NCBI RefSeq assembly: GCF_965204935.1
Contig: NZ_CBDBFO010000002.1
Source: Hoeflea_A sp965204935
GTDB lineage: Bacteria > Pseudomonadota > Alphaproteobacteria > Rhizobiales > Rhizobiaceae
Strand: one strand, 5' to 3'
DNA length: 64,000 nt
Below are positions 16,070 through 25,154 of the stretch, piece by piece (the stretch's first letter is position 1; every line of letters starts with the position of its first letter). A program made the translations under genes and the position numbers. The notes beneath the pieces were generated by a model, which ran no database searches, had not been told where the DNA came from, and saw only the letters and a program-made list of their open reading frames with translations.

Positions 16070-18757
16070 ATGGTATCTCAAAGAAAAAAGAACAGCGGAA
16101 GTGGCTTCGGGGAGAAGCCGCAGAAGCCGCTTGAGGGCACGCCGCTGACGGGCGGTGTCGGCGAATGGGCAAAGGAAATCGCCGAAGAAGCGAAAAAGGC
16201 GCCAGCCAAGGCAAAGCGGGACCGCAAGGCAACAGCCGGGCGCACCGCCCGCGGCACGTCCATCGGCGGAAGCACGGATCCCAAGACCAGGGCGGCGGCG
16301 GGTCTCAATCCCGTGGCGGGCCTCGATATCTCGCTGGAGGATGCACAAACGGGCAGCACCGGCGGCGTGACGGCGACTGTGGATGCGCTGTCCAAACTCA
16401 TCGAAGGCGGCAACCCGCTCTTCAAGGACGGCAAGACGTGGGTGCCGCACCGCCCGGCCCGCCCGGAAAAGTCCGAGGGCGGCATAACCATTCACATGAA
16501 GACCGATTTCGAGCCGAGTGGCGACCAGCCCACCGCCATTGGCGATCTCGTTTCGGGATTGAATGACGAGGACCGCACACAGGTGCTGCTGGGTGTAACC
16601 GGCTCGGGCAAGACCTTTACCATGGCCAAGGTCATCGAGGAGACCCAGCGCCCCGCCCTGATCCTCGCACCGAACAAGACACTGGCCGCGCAGCTCTATG
16701 GCGAGTTCAAGAACTTCTTTCCCGAGAATGCGGTCGAGTATTTCGTCTCCTACTATGACTACTACCAACCGGAAGCCTATGTTCCGCGCTCGGACACCTA
16801 TATCGAGAAGGAATCGTCCATCAACGAGCAGATCGACCGGATGCGGCATTCGGCGACACGGGCACTGATGGAGCGCGACGACGCGATCATCGTGGCGTCG
16901 GTTTCCTGCATCTACGGTATCGGTTCGGTCGAAACCTACACCGCCATGACCTTCCAGATGCAGATTGGCGATCGCATTGACCAGCGCCAGTTGCTTGCCG
17001 ACCTCGTTGCGCAGCAATATCGCCGTTCCGATGTGAACTTCGTGCGCGGCACATTCCGGGTGCGCGGTGACACGATCGAGATCTTTCCGGCTCACCTTGA
17101 GGATCGTGCCTGGCGGATTTCCCTGTTCGGCGACGAGATCGACGCGATCACCGAATTCGATCCACTGACCGGGCAGAAGACGGATGAACTGAAATCGGTC
17201 AAGATCTACGCCAACTCGCACTATGTGACACCGCGCCCGACGCTCAACCAGGCGATCAAGTCGATCCGCCAGGAGCTGGTGCATCGCCTTGAAGAACTGG
17301 AGCGTGCCGGACGGTTGCTGGAAGCCCAGCGCCTCGAGCAGCGCACGCGATACGACCTGGAGATGCTTGAAGCCACCGGTTCCTGCCAGGGCATCGAGAA
17401 CTACTCCCGCTATCTGACGGGCCGCGCACCGGGCGAACCGCCGCCGACCCTTTTCGAATACATACCGGACAATGCGCTGATCTTCCTCGACGAGAGCCAC
17501 GTGACGGTGCCGCAGATCGGCGCCATGTATCGCGGTGACTTCCGGCGCAAGGCAACGCTCGCCGAATACGGCTTCCGGCTGCCGTCCTGCATGGACAACC
17601 GGCCGCTGCGCTTCGAGGAATGGGACGCAATGCGCCCGCAGACCGTTGCCGTTTCCGCAACACCGGGCGGCTGGGAACTGGAGCAGTCCGGCGGCGTATT
17701 CGCCGAACAGGTCATCCGTCCGACCGGGCTGATCGATCCGCCCGTCGAGGTGCGCCCGGCCAAGAACCAGGTCGATGATGTGCTCGACGAGATCCGGCTG
17801 ACGACACAGAAAAACTACCGTACGCTGGTGACGGTGCTTACCAAGCGCATGGCCGAGGACCTGACAGAATACCTGCATGAACAGGGTGTTCGCGTGCGCT
17901 ACATGCACTCCGACATCGACACGCTGGAACGCATCGAGATCATCCGCGACCTGCGCCTCGGTGCGTTCGATGTGCTCGTCGGCATCAACCTCCTGCGCGA
18001 GGGCCTGGACATTCCGGAATGCGGCCTGGTTGCCATTCTCGACGCCGACAAGGAAGGTTTCCTGCGGTCCGAAACCTCCCTGGTACAGACAATCGGCCGC
18101 GCCGCGCGCAATGTCGACGGCAAGGTCGTGCTCTATGCGGACACAGTGACAGGTTCGATGGACCGGGCGATGACCGAGACCAGCCGGCGCCGGGACAAGC
18201 AGATGGCCTGGAACGCCGAGCACGGCATCACGCCGGAAAGCGTCAAGGCGCAGATCGCCGATATCCTCGACAGCGTCTACGAGCAGGATCACGTGCGCGC
18301 CGATATCTCCGGCTTCAAAGAAGACGGCGTGATGATCGGCAACAACCTCGCCGCTCACCTCGAGGATCTTGAAAAGAAGATGCGCGATGCGGCGGCCGAT
18401 CTAGATTTCGAGGAAGCGGCGCGCCTGCGCGACGAGATCAAGCGCCTGCGCGAAACGGAACTGGCCGTCCTCGACGATCCCCTTGCCCGGCTCGAGAGCG
18501 ATATGGACGCCAGCCCGAAAGCGCGGCGCGAAAAACAGAAGCGTCGCGGTCCATTGCCGCGCAGCGAACGCGATACGGGCTATTTCAAGAAGCCGACACT
18601 CGACGACATGGGTCCCGGGACCGACATGCCCCGGCCGGCCGCTGCGGACGGCAAGCCCGCCAGGCGCGGCAAGATAGGCACCGGTTCCCACGAAGAGAGC
18701 GGCGGCAAGCGGCGACGCCAGATGACCCGCGCCAAGACGGGCAAGCCGGGACACTGA
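16070..18757 (+). CDS. uvrB: Excinuclease ABC subunit B
   Basis: UvrB is the helicase-like damage-verification subunit of nucleotide excision repair and acts with UvrA and UvrC. Seen in order: Walker A GVTGSGKTFTMAK near residue 175, the beta-hairpin SYYDYYQPEAYVP near 226, the DESH box IFLDESHVTVPQIGAM near 470, the helicase motif LLREGLDIPECGLVAILDAD near 640, and a C-terminal UVR domain near 765-800 (DFEEAARLRDEIKRL) for UvrC contact. At 895 residues it is about 220 longer than the E. coli protein: roughly 140 extra residues at the N terminus (Lys/Ala/Gly-rich, low complexity) and about 90 at the C terminus. The start at 16070 lacks a clear ribosome site. Confidence 0.95.
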   Translation: MVSQRKKNSGSGFGEKPQKPLEGTPLTGGVGEWAKEIAEEAKKAPAKAKRDRKATAGRTARGTSIGGSTDPKTRAAAGLNPVAGLDISLEDAQTGSTGGVTATVDALSKLIEGGNPLFKDGKTWVPHRPARPEKSEGGITIHMKTDFEPSGDQPTAIGDLVSGLNDEDRTQVLLGVTGSGKTFTMAKVIEETQRPALILAPNKTLAAQLYGEFKNFFPENAVEYFVSYYDYYQPEAYVPRSDTYIEKESSINEQIDRMRHSATRALMERDDAIIVASVSCIYGIGSVETYTAMTFQMQIGDRIDQRQLLADLVAQQYRRSDVNFVRGTFRVRGDTIEIFPAHLEDRAWRISLFGDEIDAITEFDPLTGQKTDELKSVKIYANSHYVTPRPTLNQAIKSIRQELVHRLEELERAGRLLEAQRLEQRTRYDLEMLEATGSCQGIENYSRYLTGRAPGEPPPTLFEYIPDNALIFLDESHVTVPQIGAMYRGDFRRKATLAEYGFRLPSCMDNRPLRFEEWDAMRPQTVAVSATPGGWELEQSGGVFAEQVIRPTGLIDPPVEVRPAKNQVDDVLDEIRLTTQKNYRTLVTVLTKRMAEDLTEYLHEQGVRVRYMHSDIDTLERIEIIRDLRLGAFDVLVGINLLREGLDIPECGLVAILDADKEGFLRSETSLVQTIGRAARNVDGKVVLYADTVTGSMDRAMTETSRRRDKQMAWNAEHGITPESVKAQIADILDSVYEQDHVRADISGFKEDGVMIGNNLAAHLEDLEKKMRDAAADLDFEEAARLRDEIKRLRETELAVLDDPLARLESDMDASPKARREKQKRRGPLPRSERDTGYFKKPTLDDMGPGTDMPRPAAADGKPARRGKIGTGSHEESGGKRRRQMTRAKTGKPGH

Positions 18758-18763
18758 ACGCGC

Positions 18764-20044
18764 ATGTCCGGGGCAATCAAGGACGTGGTCATCGTCGGAG
18801 CGGGCTTTGGCGGACTGTCGGCGGCCAGGGAACTGGCGAAGGCGCCGGTTAATGTCACCATCATCGACCAGCAGAACCACCACCTCTTCCAGCCGCTCTT
18901 GTACCAGGTCGCGACCGCCTCGCTGACGCCCGCCGAAATCGCCGTGCCCATTCGCCACGTCCTGCGCAGCCAGCGCAATGCACAGGTCATCATGGACCGG
19001 GTTGTCGGCGTTGATGCGAATGCGCAAATCGTGATGACAGAGAGCGGCAAGAAAGTGCCCTATGATTTTCTCGTCATTGCAACGGGTGCTCGGCACAGCT
19101 ATTTCGGCAAGGACCAGTGGGCGGATCATGCGCCTGGCCTCAAGACACTGAACGACGCGCTTGCCCTGCGCGAGAAAATCCTCACCGCCTTCGAGAAGGC
19201 CGAGATCGTGGTCGACAGCGACCCCGAATCGGCAAGGCGTTTCCAGACCTTCGTCGTTGTCGGCGCCGGCCCGACCGGCGTTGAGATGGCCGGCGCGATC
19301 GCCGAGCTTGCGCAATCGGTGATGCGCGACTTTCGCAAGATCGACAAGGGCGACAACCGGATCGTTCTTCTGGAAGGCGGCCCCCGGGTGCTTCCGTCCT
19401 TCGCCGAGGACCTTTCAATCCGGGCCGCGCGCGATCTGGAAACGCTCGGTGTCGAGGTGCGAACCGGCACGATGGTAACCGATATAGTCGCCGGTCAGGT
19501 CACCACCAGCGAGGACACCATTGCCGCGGAAACGGTCATATGGGCGGCAGGTGTCCAGGCGTCTCCGGCCGGCAATTGGCTGTCTCTGCCGGTTACGAAA
19601 AGCGGCCATGTCGAAGTCGATGCGACGCTGCGGCCTCAAGGGCTGGAAAACGTCTACATCATCGGCGACACCGCCCGGCATGAGGCGGATGGGACAGCGT
19701 TGCCAGGCATCGCACCGGTCGCCAAGCAAATGGGAATCTATGTCGGGCGCCGGCTGGCAGCGCTGGTCCGCGGACAAACGCCGTCAAAGGGTTTTCGTTA
19801 TGCCGACGCAGGCGCGCTGGCCACAATCGGACGCAACCGCGCCGTCGCCGACATCTACGGAATGAAGGTGAAGGGTTTCGCCGGCTGGCTGCTTTGGGGT
19901 GCGGCGCATGTCTATTTCCTGATCGGCTTCAAGAACCGGCTCTTTGTCATGCTGCACTGGCTGTGGCTTTACCTGACGTGGCAGCGCGGCGTGCGCCTGA
20001 TCATGCACCGCGATCCGGAGAAACAGGCCGAAAAGCCGTCTTAG
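18764..20044 (+). CDS. ndh: Type II NADH dehydrogenase (NDH-2)
   Basis: This 426-residue FAD enzyme passes electrons from NADH to quinone without pumping protons. There are two dinucleotide-binding GxGxxG motifs: VIVGAGFGGLSAARELA at residues 9-25 (FAD) and FVVVGAGPTGVEMAGAIAEL near 162 (NADH). YIIGDTARHE near 300 is the second FAD-binding element. The C-terminal GFAGWLLWGAAHVYFLIGF and following hydrophobic residues would anchor it to the inner membrane. It starts 6 bp after the uvrB stop and may share its transcript. Confidence 0.92.
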   Translation: MSGAIKDVVIVGAGFGGLSAARELAKAPVNVTIIDQQNHHLFQPLLYQVATASLTPAEIAVPIRHVLRSQRNAQVIMDRVVGVDANAQIVMTESGKKVPYDFLVIATGARHSYFGKDQWADHAPGLKTLNDALALREKILTAFEKAEIVVDSDPESARRFQTFVVVGAGPTGVEMAGAIAELAQSVMRDFRKIDKGDNRIVLLEGGPRVLPSFAEDLSIRAARDLETLGVEVRTGTMVTDIVAGQVTTSEDTIAAETVIWAAGVQASPAGNWLSLPVTKSGHVEVDATLRPQGLENVYIIGDTARHEADGTALPGIAPVAKQMGIYVGRRLAALVRGQTPSKGFRYADAGALATIGRNRAVADIYGMKVKGFAGWLLWGAAHVYFLIGFKNRLFVMLHWLWLYLTWQRGVRLIMHRDPEKQAEKPS

Positions 20045-20057
20045 GCTGCGTGCTCCA

Positions 20058-20083
20058 CGCCGCCGGCCCAATCACCGGCGGCG
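20058..20083. terminator. GC-rich stem-loop between convergent ndh and the P460 gene
   Basis: CGCCGCCGG (20058-20066) pairs with CCGGCGGCG (20075-20083) as a perfect 9-bp stem with an 8-nt loop, centred in the 57-bp gap between two convergent stops. There is no T-run, so it may be a weak bidirectional terminator or 3'-end stabiliser. Confidence 0.5.
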
Positions 20084-20101
20084 CAGCTGGAGGTCGGGCG
20101 G

Positions 20102-21385
20102 CTAACGTGCCCGCACTTCTTCCGGCAGGAAGAAGAGATAGTCGGCGTCTTCAGCGCCGGTGTGGCAGTCGTGGCAGAAGGTCATGGCATCGCTGCCCGC
20201 CCCTCCCGTCAGTCCCACCGTCTGGCCGCCCGGCATGACCATCGCATAGCGCCAGTCGGCGGTCGCCGCGTTGAAGCCGCGGGTCATCTTTTCCATGATG
20301 AACAACGGCCCGAGCGAGGCCTGTCCCTTGGCATCGACCACGAAACTGGCCTTGGCCGAGGTGGTGCCGATCGGAGCGCTGCCGATCTCCTCATACTTGG
20401 CGTAGGCATCCGCACCGATATCGTTGGTATAGTTCACAACGAAGCGGTTGCCGTGCGTGGCGCTCGGATATGGATATTTCGAGAAGTGAACGAAATTCTC
20501 CCACCGGTTGACCGCCCAGTGCCCGCCGCCCTTGTAGGTCTTCACGAGTTCGGACTTCAGGCAGTCATAGAGAGCCGTGACCTCCTGCGGTCCGAGGTTG
20601 AGATCATCCGGATCGGCCGCGGCAGAACTTGCACCACAGGGATTACATGGATTGCACGGGTTGCAGGCCGCCGCCGCGCAGGGATTGGCCGCTGCGCAGG
20701 GATTCTTGGCCGCGCAAGGGTTGCAGGCCGCTGCCGTCTTGGTTGCAGCGCAAGGATTGCAAGCACCGCAAGCTGCTTTCGCCGCGCAAGGATTGCAGGC
20801 GCCGCAGGCCGAGGCCTGCTTGGCGGCACATGGGTTGCACGGATTGCATGCACCGCAGGCTGCCTTGGCGGCACACGGATTGCAGGGATTGCAGGCTGAC
20901 GCCTTTTTGGCTGCGCAGGGATTGCAGGCGCCACAGGCAGCCTTGGCTGCGCAGGGGTTGCACGCACCGCAGGCCGCCTTGGCCGCGCACGGATTGCACA
21001 GCGCGGCCTGTTGCAGCCGCGGAACATAACATTCCGTCGCCGATCCGCCGCCGGCAGCGCACGGATTGCATGGATTGCAGGCTGCCGCGGCGCACGGATT
21101 GCATGGATTACAGGCGCCGCATGCCGCCTTGGCCGCGCAGGGGTTGCAAGGATTGCACGCCGAAACCTTCTTTGCAGCACACGGATTGCAGGCACCGCAG
21201 GCTGCCTTGGCTGCGCAAGGATTGCAGGCATCGGGTTTCTTCGCTGCACACGGGTTGGCGGCGCAGGACGCCGTGCTTGGCGTGGAAAGACCGGCCGAAA
21301 GAAGCAGCGCCCCACCCGCCGCTCCCGCCAGTGCCAACGGCACCACGGCAACCGTCGTCAGCAGTTTCGATTTGATTGTCGCCAT
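20102..21385 (-). CDS. Exported cytochrome P460-domain protein with a long CNPC-repeat region
   Basis: This 427-residue protein starts with a signal peptide (MATIKSKLLTTVAVVPLALAG), preceded by GGAGGAACGTTTT. Residues about 40-285 are a low-complexity region with 24 NPC motifs in units such as CNPCAAKAACGACNPCAAK, so roughly every fourth residue is cysteine in places. The last 160 residues match the cytochrome P460 domain (YKGGGHWAVNRWENFVHFSK, later FIMEKMTRGFNAATADWRYAM), with one c-type haem motif CHDCH. P460 proteins are periplasmic haem proteins; some oxidise hydroxylamine or detoxify NO. The CNPC region might bind metal or form disulfide cross-links; that part is inference. Confidence 0.82.
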   Translation of the reverse strand: MATIKSKLLTTVAVVPLALAGAAGGALLLSAGLSTPSTASCAANPCAAKKPDACNPCAAKAACGACNPCAAKKVSACNPCNPCAAKAACGACNPCNPCAAAACNPCNPCAAGGGSATECYVPRLQQAALCNPCAAKAACGACNPCAAKAACGACNPCAAKKASACNPCNPCAAKAACGACNPCNPCAAKQASACGACNPCAAKAACGACNPCAATKTAAACNPCAAKNPCAAANPCAAAACNPCNPCNPCGASSAAADPDDLNLGPQEVTALYDCLKSELVKTYKGGGHWAVNRWENFVHFSKYPYPSATHGNRFVVNYTNDIGADAYAKYEEIGSAPIGTTSAKASFVVDAKGQASLGPLFIMEKMTRGFNAATADWRYAMVMPGGQTVGLTGGAGSDAMTFCHDCHTGAEDADYLFFLPEEVRAR

Positions 21386-21584
21386 AAAACGTTCCTCCAC
21401 CTTGCCGGCGTGCAAGCGCCGGCTGGGTTGTCTCCTCATCCACGATCCAAGCTTAAGATGTCGGCGGTAACCCACGTGTCACAATCACTTGATCCCCCCG
21501 TCAACTATTCGAGAGATCGAGTTTACCGGGACAGTCTCGTCGAATCGGCTCAGCGCATCTCGCGAGCGCTCGCCGGCGGGTGGA

Positions 21585-22328
21585 TTAGCTGCTGCTTGCG
21601 CGTCGGCGCGCCTTCTTCAGCTCGTTGGTCTGCCGCTCGATGCTGATATCGACGATCGACGTGATTTCCAGTTCGCGATCCTCGTAGATATCGCGATCCG
21701 GGTGCAGTTTCGACCAGGCTTCCAGGGTCCTGTCACGCTGTTCGAGCAGCGCAACCACCTGAGGCCGGAACAGTTGCATCAGCGCCGACAGCGCACGGTT
21801 GGTCGCCAGGCACGGATAGCTCTGCTCAACGTCGAAACGATCGATCATCCCGATCACATCGTCACAGGCATAGAAAGTCTCGCCCGTTACCCAGCGGTTT
21901 GTCGTGAACATGCCGATCGGGAGCCCGGGGCGGTTCATGGAGATCGCAACAATGTGCGACAGCGCGTCCTTGCCGGAGGGACGTTCCGCGTCGCCGGAAT
22001 ACGGCGCGGGCCGTGTCTTGCGCGCCATGCCCTTGGCGCGCAGGAACGTATGGAAATGCCCGTGCTCGCCGCTTTCGGGCCGGTGGGCATGATAGTAATA
22101 CTGGGCGTGCGATTCAGCGTCGTACACATCACCCTTCGGATAGTGCTCCTCCTCGTAGAAGGTGCCCTGGTGAGCCAGGCACTGTCCGACGAGGTTTTGT
22201 CCGGATTTCTTCAACAGACGCAGGTTCTCCCGCACCGCATCCGCCGCGTCGCCCATGCGGTCGAGCGACTCCGGCGGCAATTCAGCGAGGGCCTTGGAAA
22301 GATCGAATTTCAGCGGTGTGCTGTCCAT
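21585..22328 (-). CDS. Conserved protein of unknown function
   Basis: The 247-residue soluble protein has no signal peptide or membrane segment. Notable features are a histidine/tyrosine-rich central part (AHQGTFYEEEHYPKGDVYD, AQYYYHAHRPESGEHGHFHT) and RWVTGETFYACDDVIGMID. The histidine cluster could be a metal site. I do not recognise a characterised family. It lies 200 bp upstream of the P460/CNPC gene in the same orientation, so the two may be functionally linked. ATG 22328 is preferred; an in-frame codon at 22355 adds nine residues. Confidence 0.7.
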   Translation of the reverse strand: MDSTPLKFDLSKALAELPPESLDRMGDAADAVRENLRLLKKSGQNLVGQCLAHQGTFYEEEHYPKGDVYDAESHAQYYYHAHRPESGEHGHFHTFLRAKGMARKTRPAPYSGDAERPSGKDALSHIVAISMNRPGLPIGMFTTNRWVTGETFYACDDVIGMIDRFDVEQSYPCLATNRALSALMQLFRPQVVALLEQRDRTLEAWSKLHPDRDIYEDRELEITSIVDISIERQTNELKKARRRASSS

Positions 22329-22435
22329 GGGCGTTTCCGGTCCGGTCTTGTGCAATCAAGCAGAGCCTGTTTCACCAGACTAGGCGCCCGCCATCAAGAG
22401 GCAAGCAATAACAAGCGCTTGATCGGCGCCGGGTA

Positions 22436-23425
22436 TCAGGCAACAAGCGGCTCGGGCGACCGCACCGCGGCAAAGGCCTCTGCGATCACCTCGACGCCCG
22501 CATCATCGCGCCGTGCGTCATCGGACAGGATCTGCCGGTAACGGCGCGCGCCCGGCATGCCGTGGAACAGTCCCACCATGTGGCGGGTCACATGGATCAG
22601 CCGGCCGCCCTCGCCCACATAGCGCGCCGCATACTCCATCATCGCGTCGCGGACCTCGGTCCAGCCGATGGCCGGGCCTTGATCGCCGTAAAAGACCCTG
22701 TCGACATCGACCAGCAGGCCGGTGTTGTGATAGGCGGCGCGCCCGAGCATTACGCCATCAACCGGCCGCGAGAGCTCCAGCGCATGATTCAGATCCTCAA
22801 TTCCACCGTTTATGCCGATGAATTTATTCGGAAATTCTTCCTTGAGGCGAAATACACGATGATAATCCAGCGGCGGAACATCACGGTTTTCCTTGGGGCT
22901 CAGACCCTGTAGCCAGGCCTTGCGCGCATGCACCCAGAGCGCATCAGCGCCGGCGGTGAAAACGCCCCTTGCCATGGCACTCAGCGCTTCCTCCGGATCC
23001 TGTTCGTCGACGCCGATGCGGCACTTGACGGTAACGGGCACCGGCAAGGCCGCCTTCATGGCGGCAACACAATCGGCTACCAGTTCCGGCTCGCGCATCA
23101 GGCAGGCGCCAAAACGGCCGGATTTTACCCGGTCCGACGGGCAGCCGACATTCAGGTTGATCTCGTCATAGCCGAGATCCGCGGCAATGCGGCCGGCTGT
23201 GACAAGTTTTTCGGGTTCCGAGCCGCCAAGCTGCAGCGCCACGGGATGCTCGACCGGATTGAAACCGATAAGCTTTTCCCGGTCGCCATGGATGACGGCG
23301 TCCGCCACCACCATCTCGGTATAAAGCAGCGCACGCTTCGTCAGCAGCCGGTGCAGGAACCGGCAATGCCTGTCCGTCCAGTCCATCATCGGCGCAACGG
23401 CAAATATTTTGTCGTTTTTTTTCAA
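22436..23425 (-). CDS. dusA: tRNA-dihydrouridine(20/20a) synthase
   Basis: DusA reduces uridines 20 and 20a in the tRNA D-loop with FMN and NADPH. Motifs: FAVAPMMDWTDRHCRFLHRL at the N terminus, LYTEMVVADAVIHGD, EINLNVGCPSDRVKSGRFGA (catalytic Cys in the following CLM), VTVKCRIGVDEQDPEEAL and VDGVMLGRAAYHNTG. The start is uncertain. The open frame extends to 23686, but that overlaps the upstream decarboxylase gene by 130 bp and reads as non-coding; a TTG at 23425 just before KKNDKIFAVAPMMD gives the family's normal length (about 329 residues). Confidence 0.9.
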   Translation of the reverse strand: MKKNDKIFAVAPMMDWTDRHCRFLHRLLTKRALLYTEMVVADAVIHGDREKLIGFNPVEHPVALQLGGSEPEKLVTAGRIAADLGYDEINLNVGCPSDRVKSGRFGACLMREPELVADCVAAMKAALPVPVTVKCRIGVDEQDPEEALSAMARGVFTAGADALWVHARKAWLQGLSPKENRDVPPLDYHRVFRLKEEFPNKFIGINGGIEDLNHALELSRPVDGVMLGRAAYHNTGLLVDVDRVFYGDQGPAIGWTEVRDAMMEYAARYVGEGGRLIHVTRHMVGLFHGMPGARRYRQILSDDARRDDAGVEVIAEAFAAVRSPEPLVA

Positions 23426-23555
23426 AGCGTTATGATAAATTTCAACGAGGCCATGTCGTGAACGGCTTGCAGTCCAATGGACCAAATTGCACGCTCTTGT
23501 ACACAATTTGATCGTTCTATGCACGCCAATTCCAGGCCAGGCAATATCAATGCGC

Positions 23556-25154
23556 TCAGCCGCCTTTCGGAGAAAATGGCGGGGCCTCGATTTCGACCAA
23601 ATGCGGGCCCGGCCTCCGGCGCGCCTGCAAGACGGACCGGACGACCGCATCCGGATCGGGCGTGCATTTGCCAAAGGGGATACCAAAGGATGCAGCCAAT
23701 TTGCCGAAATCCGGCGGGCTCGGATCGCAACCGATCACCTCGACATCCGCTGCCTGCATGGCGGCCGCGATTTCACGATATCCCTGGTTGTTCCAGACCA
23801 GGAATGTGATCGGCAGCCGTTCATCCACCGCTGTCATGATCTCGGGCAGTGAGAACTGCGCGCCACCGTCGCCCGTGATGCAAATGACCGGTGACGCGGG
23901 ATCGGCGATGGAGGCGCCGATTGCCGCCGGGATACCGTACCCCAGCGCCCCGTAACCTGTTGCCGCATTGAACCAGCCACCGGCCCTGTCGTGCTCATAA
24001 TAGAGATTGCCGGCATAGATCGGTTGCGTGGAATCTCCGACCATAAGGCTTCCCGGCAGCGCCTCGCGCAGAGCACCGAGCACCTCCACCTGGGCGCGGT
24101 ATTGTGGCCCGATCTCTTCAAGCGCTGCCCGCCGCGCCTGCTCGGCACGTGTCGGTCCGGCGGTGCCAATCGGCGTCTGCGGCATCGAGTCCAGAATTGC
24201 CGCGAGCGTGTGCCGTGCATCGCCCCGCAGCGCGAAATGGCATTCGTGACGCGCCAGTTGATCGGTGCAGATGTCGATCCGGATCAGGCTGTTCATATCC
24301 GGCATCGCGCCGGTATCGTACATATCGTAGTCAGTCGGGCCGAGTTCCGTGCCGACAGCCAGAACCAGATCCGAATCCCCGATCAACCGCCGTACAGCGC
24401 GCAGGCTCGGGCTCGCGGGTACGCTCAAACCATGGGCGAAAACGACACCACGTGCATTCACGGTTTGGACAACGGGCGCGGACAGTCGTTCGGCCAGTTC
24501 CCTGAGTTCCGCCCCGGCCCATCGCGCACCGCCCCCGGCAAGAATGACCGGGCGGTCAGCTTGCGCAACCGCCTCGGCAGCGGCGGCAATCTCTGCCGGA
24601 TCGGCGACGGGCTGCCGACGCGGCGTGACGGATATTGCACCTGAAATGGTTGCAGATGCGACATCCAGCGGGATCTGGATATGCGTCGGCCCGGGCCTGC
24701 CTTCGACAAAGGGCGCAAATGCCCTGTCAAGCGCCAAGCCAAGCTGATCGGGTGCCGAGATATGTTCTGACACCAGCGCCACACCGGTCGCCAGAGCATG
24801 CTGGTCCGGCAATTCGTGCAGATGACCCAACCCCTTGCCTAACGTTGCGGCCCGGTTGACGCCCGACAGAACAAGAAGCGGCACGGAATCCGCTCGCGCC
24901 TGCGCCATGGGCGTCAGCGCGTTGGTGAGGCCTGGTCCCGTTATCACCAGCGCGACCGCTGGCTTTCCCGACACCCTCGCATAGCCGTCGGCCATGAAAC
25001 CGGCCCCTTGCTCGTGGCGGGGCGTGACATGCCGCAGGCCGGAAGCGGCCAGGCCGCGATAGAGTTCAACCGTGTGGACGCCCGGAATGCCGAATACCGT
25101 ATCGACGCCCCTTTGCTTCAGTTGCCCGGCCAATGCCTCGCCGACACGGCTCAT
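23556..25154 (-). CDS. aruI: ThDP-dependent decarboxylase, probable 5-guanidino-2-oxopentanoate decarboxylase
   Basis: This 532-residue acetolactate-synthase-like enzyme has an N-terminal pyrimidine-binding domain (VDTVFGIPGVHTVELYRGL, RHEQGAGFMADGYARVSGKP with the catalytic Glu), a central domain, and a C-terminal pyrophosphate domain with GDGGAQFSLPEIMTAVDERL. It is ATGA-coupled to an aminotransferase resembling arginine:pyruvate transaminase. This AruH-AruI arrangement is known from Pseudomonas, where AruI converts 2-ketoarginine to 4-guanidinobutyraldehyde. The substrate call rests on the pairing and general resemblance; a different 2-oxoacid decarboxylase is possible. Confidence 0.72.
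   Translation of the reverse strand: MSRVGEALAGQLKQRGVDTVFGIPGVHTVELYRGLAASGLRHVTPRHEQGAGFMADGYARVSGKPAVALVITGPGLTNALTPMAQARADSVPLLVLSGVNRAATLGKGLGHLHELPDQHALATGVALVSEHISAPDQLGLALDRAFAPFVEGRPGPTHIQIPLDVASATISGAISVTPRRQPVADPAEIAAAAEAVAQADRPVILAGGGARWAGAELRELAERLSAPVVQTVNARGVVFAHGLSVPASPSLRAVRRLIGDSDLVLAVGTELGPTDYDMYDTGAMPDMNSLIRIDICTDQLARHECHFALRGDARHTLAAILDSMPQTPIGTAGPTRAEQARRAALEEIGPQYRAQVEVLGALREALPGSLMVGDSTQPIYAGNLYYEHDRAGGWFNAATGYGALGYGIPAAIGASIADPASPVICITGDGGAQFSLPEIMTAVDERLPITFLVWNNQGYREIAAAMQAADVEVIGCDPSPPDFGKLAASFGIPFGKCTPDPDAVVRSVLQARRRPGPHLVEIEAPPFSPKGG

Noticed and set aside
16019..18358. 779-codon open frame on the minus strand
   Set aside because: It lies antisense to uvrB, whose motifs are complete, and is a by-product of high-GC codon use.
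20640..21300. Highly repetitive DNA with recurring GGATTGCA-type units that at first looks like a CRISPR or tandem-repeat array
   Set aside because: The units vary in length, stay in one reading frame and translate to CNPCAAK repeats; there are no unique spacers or cas genes.
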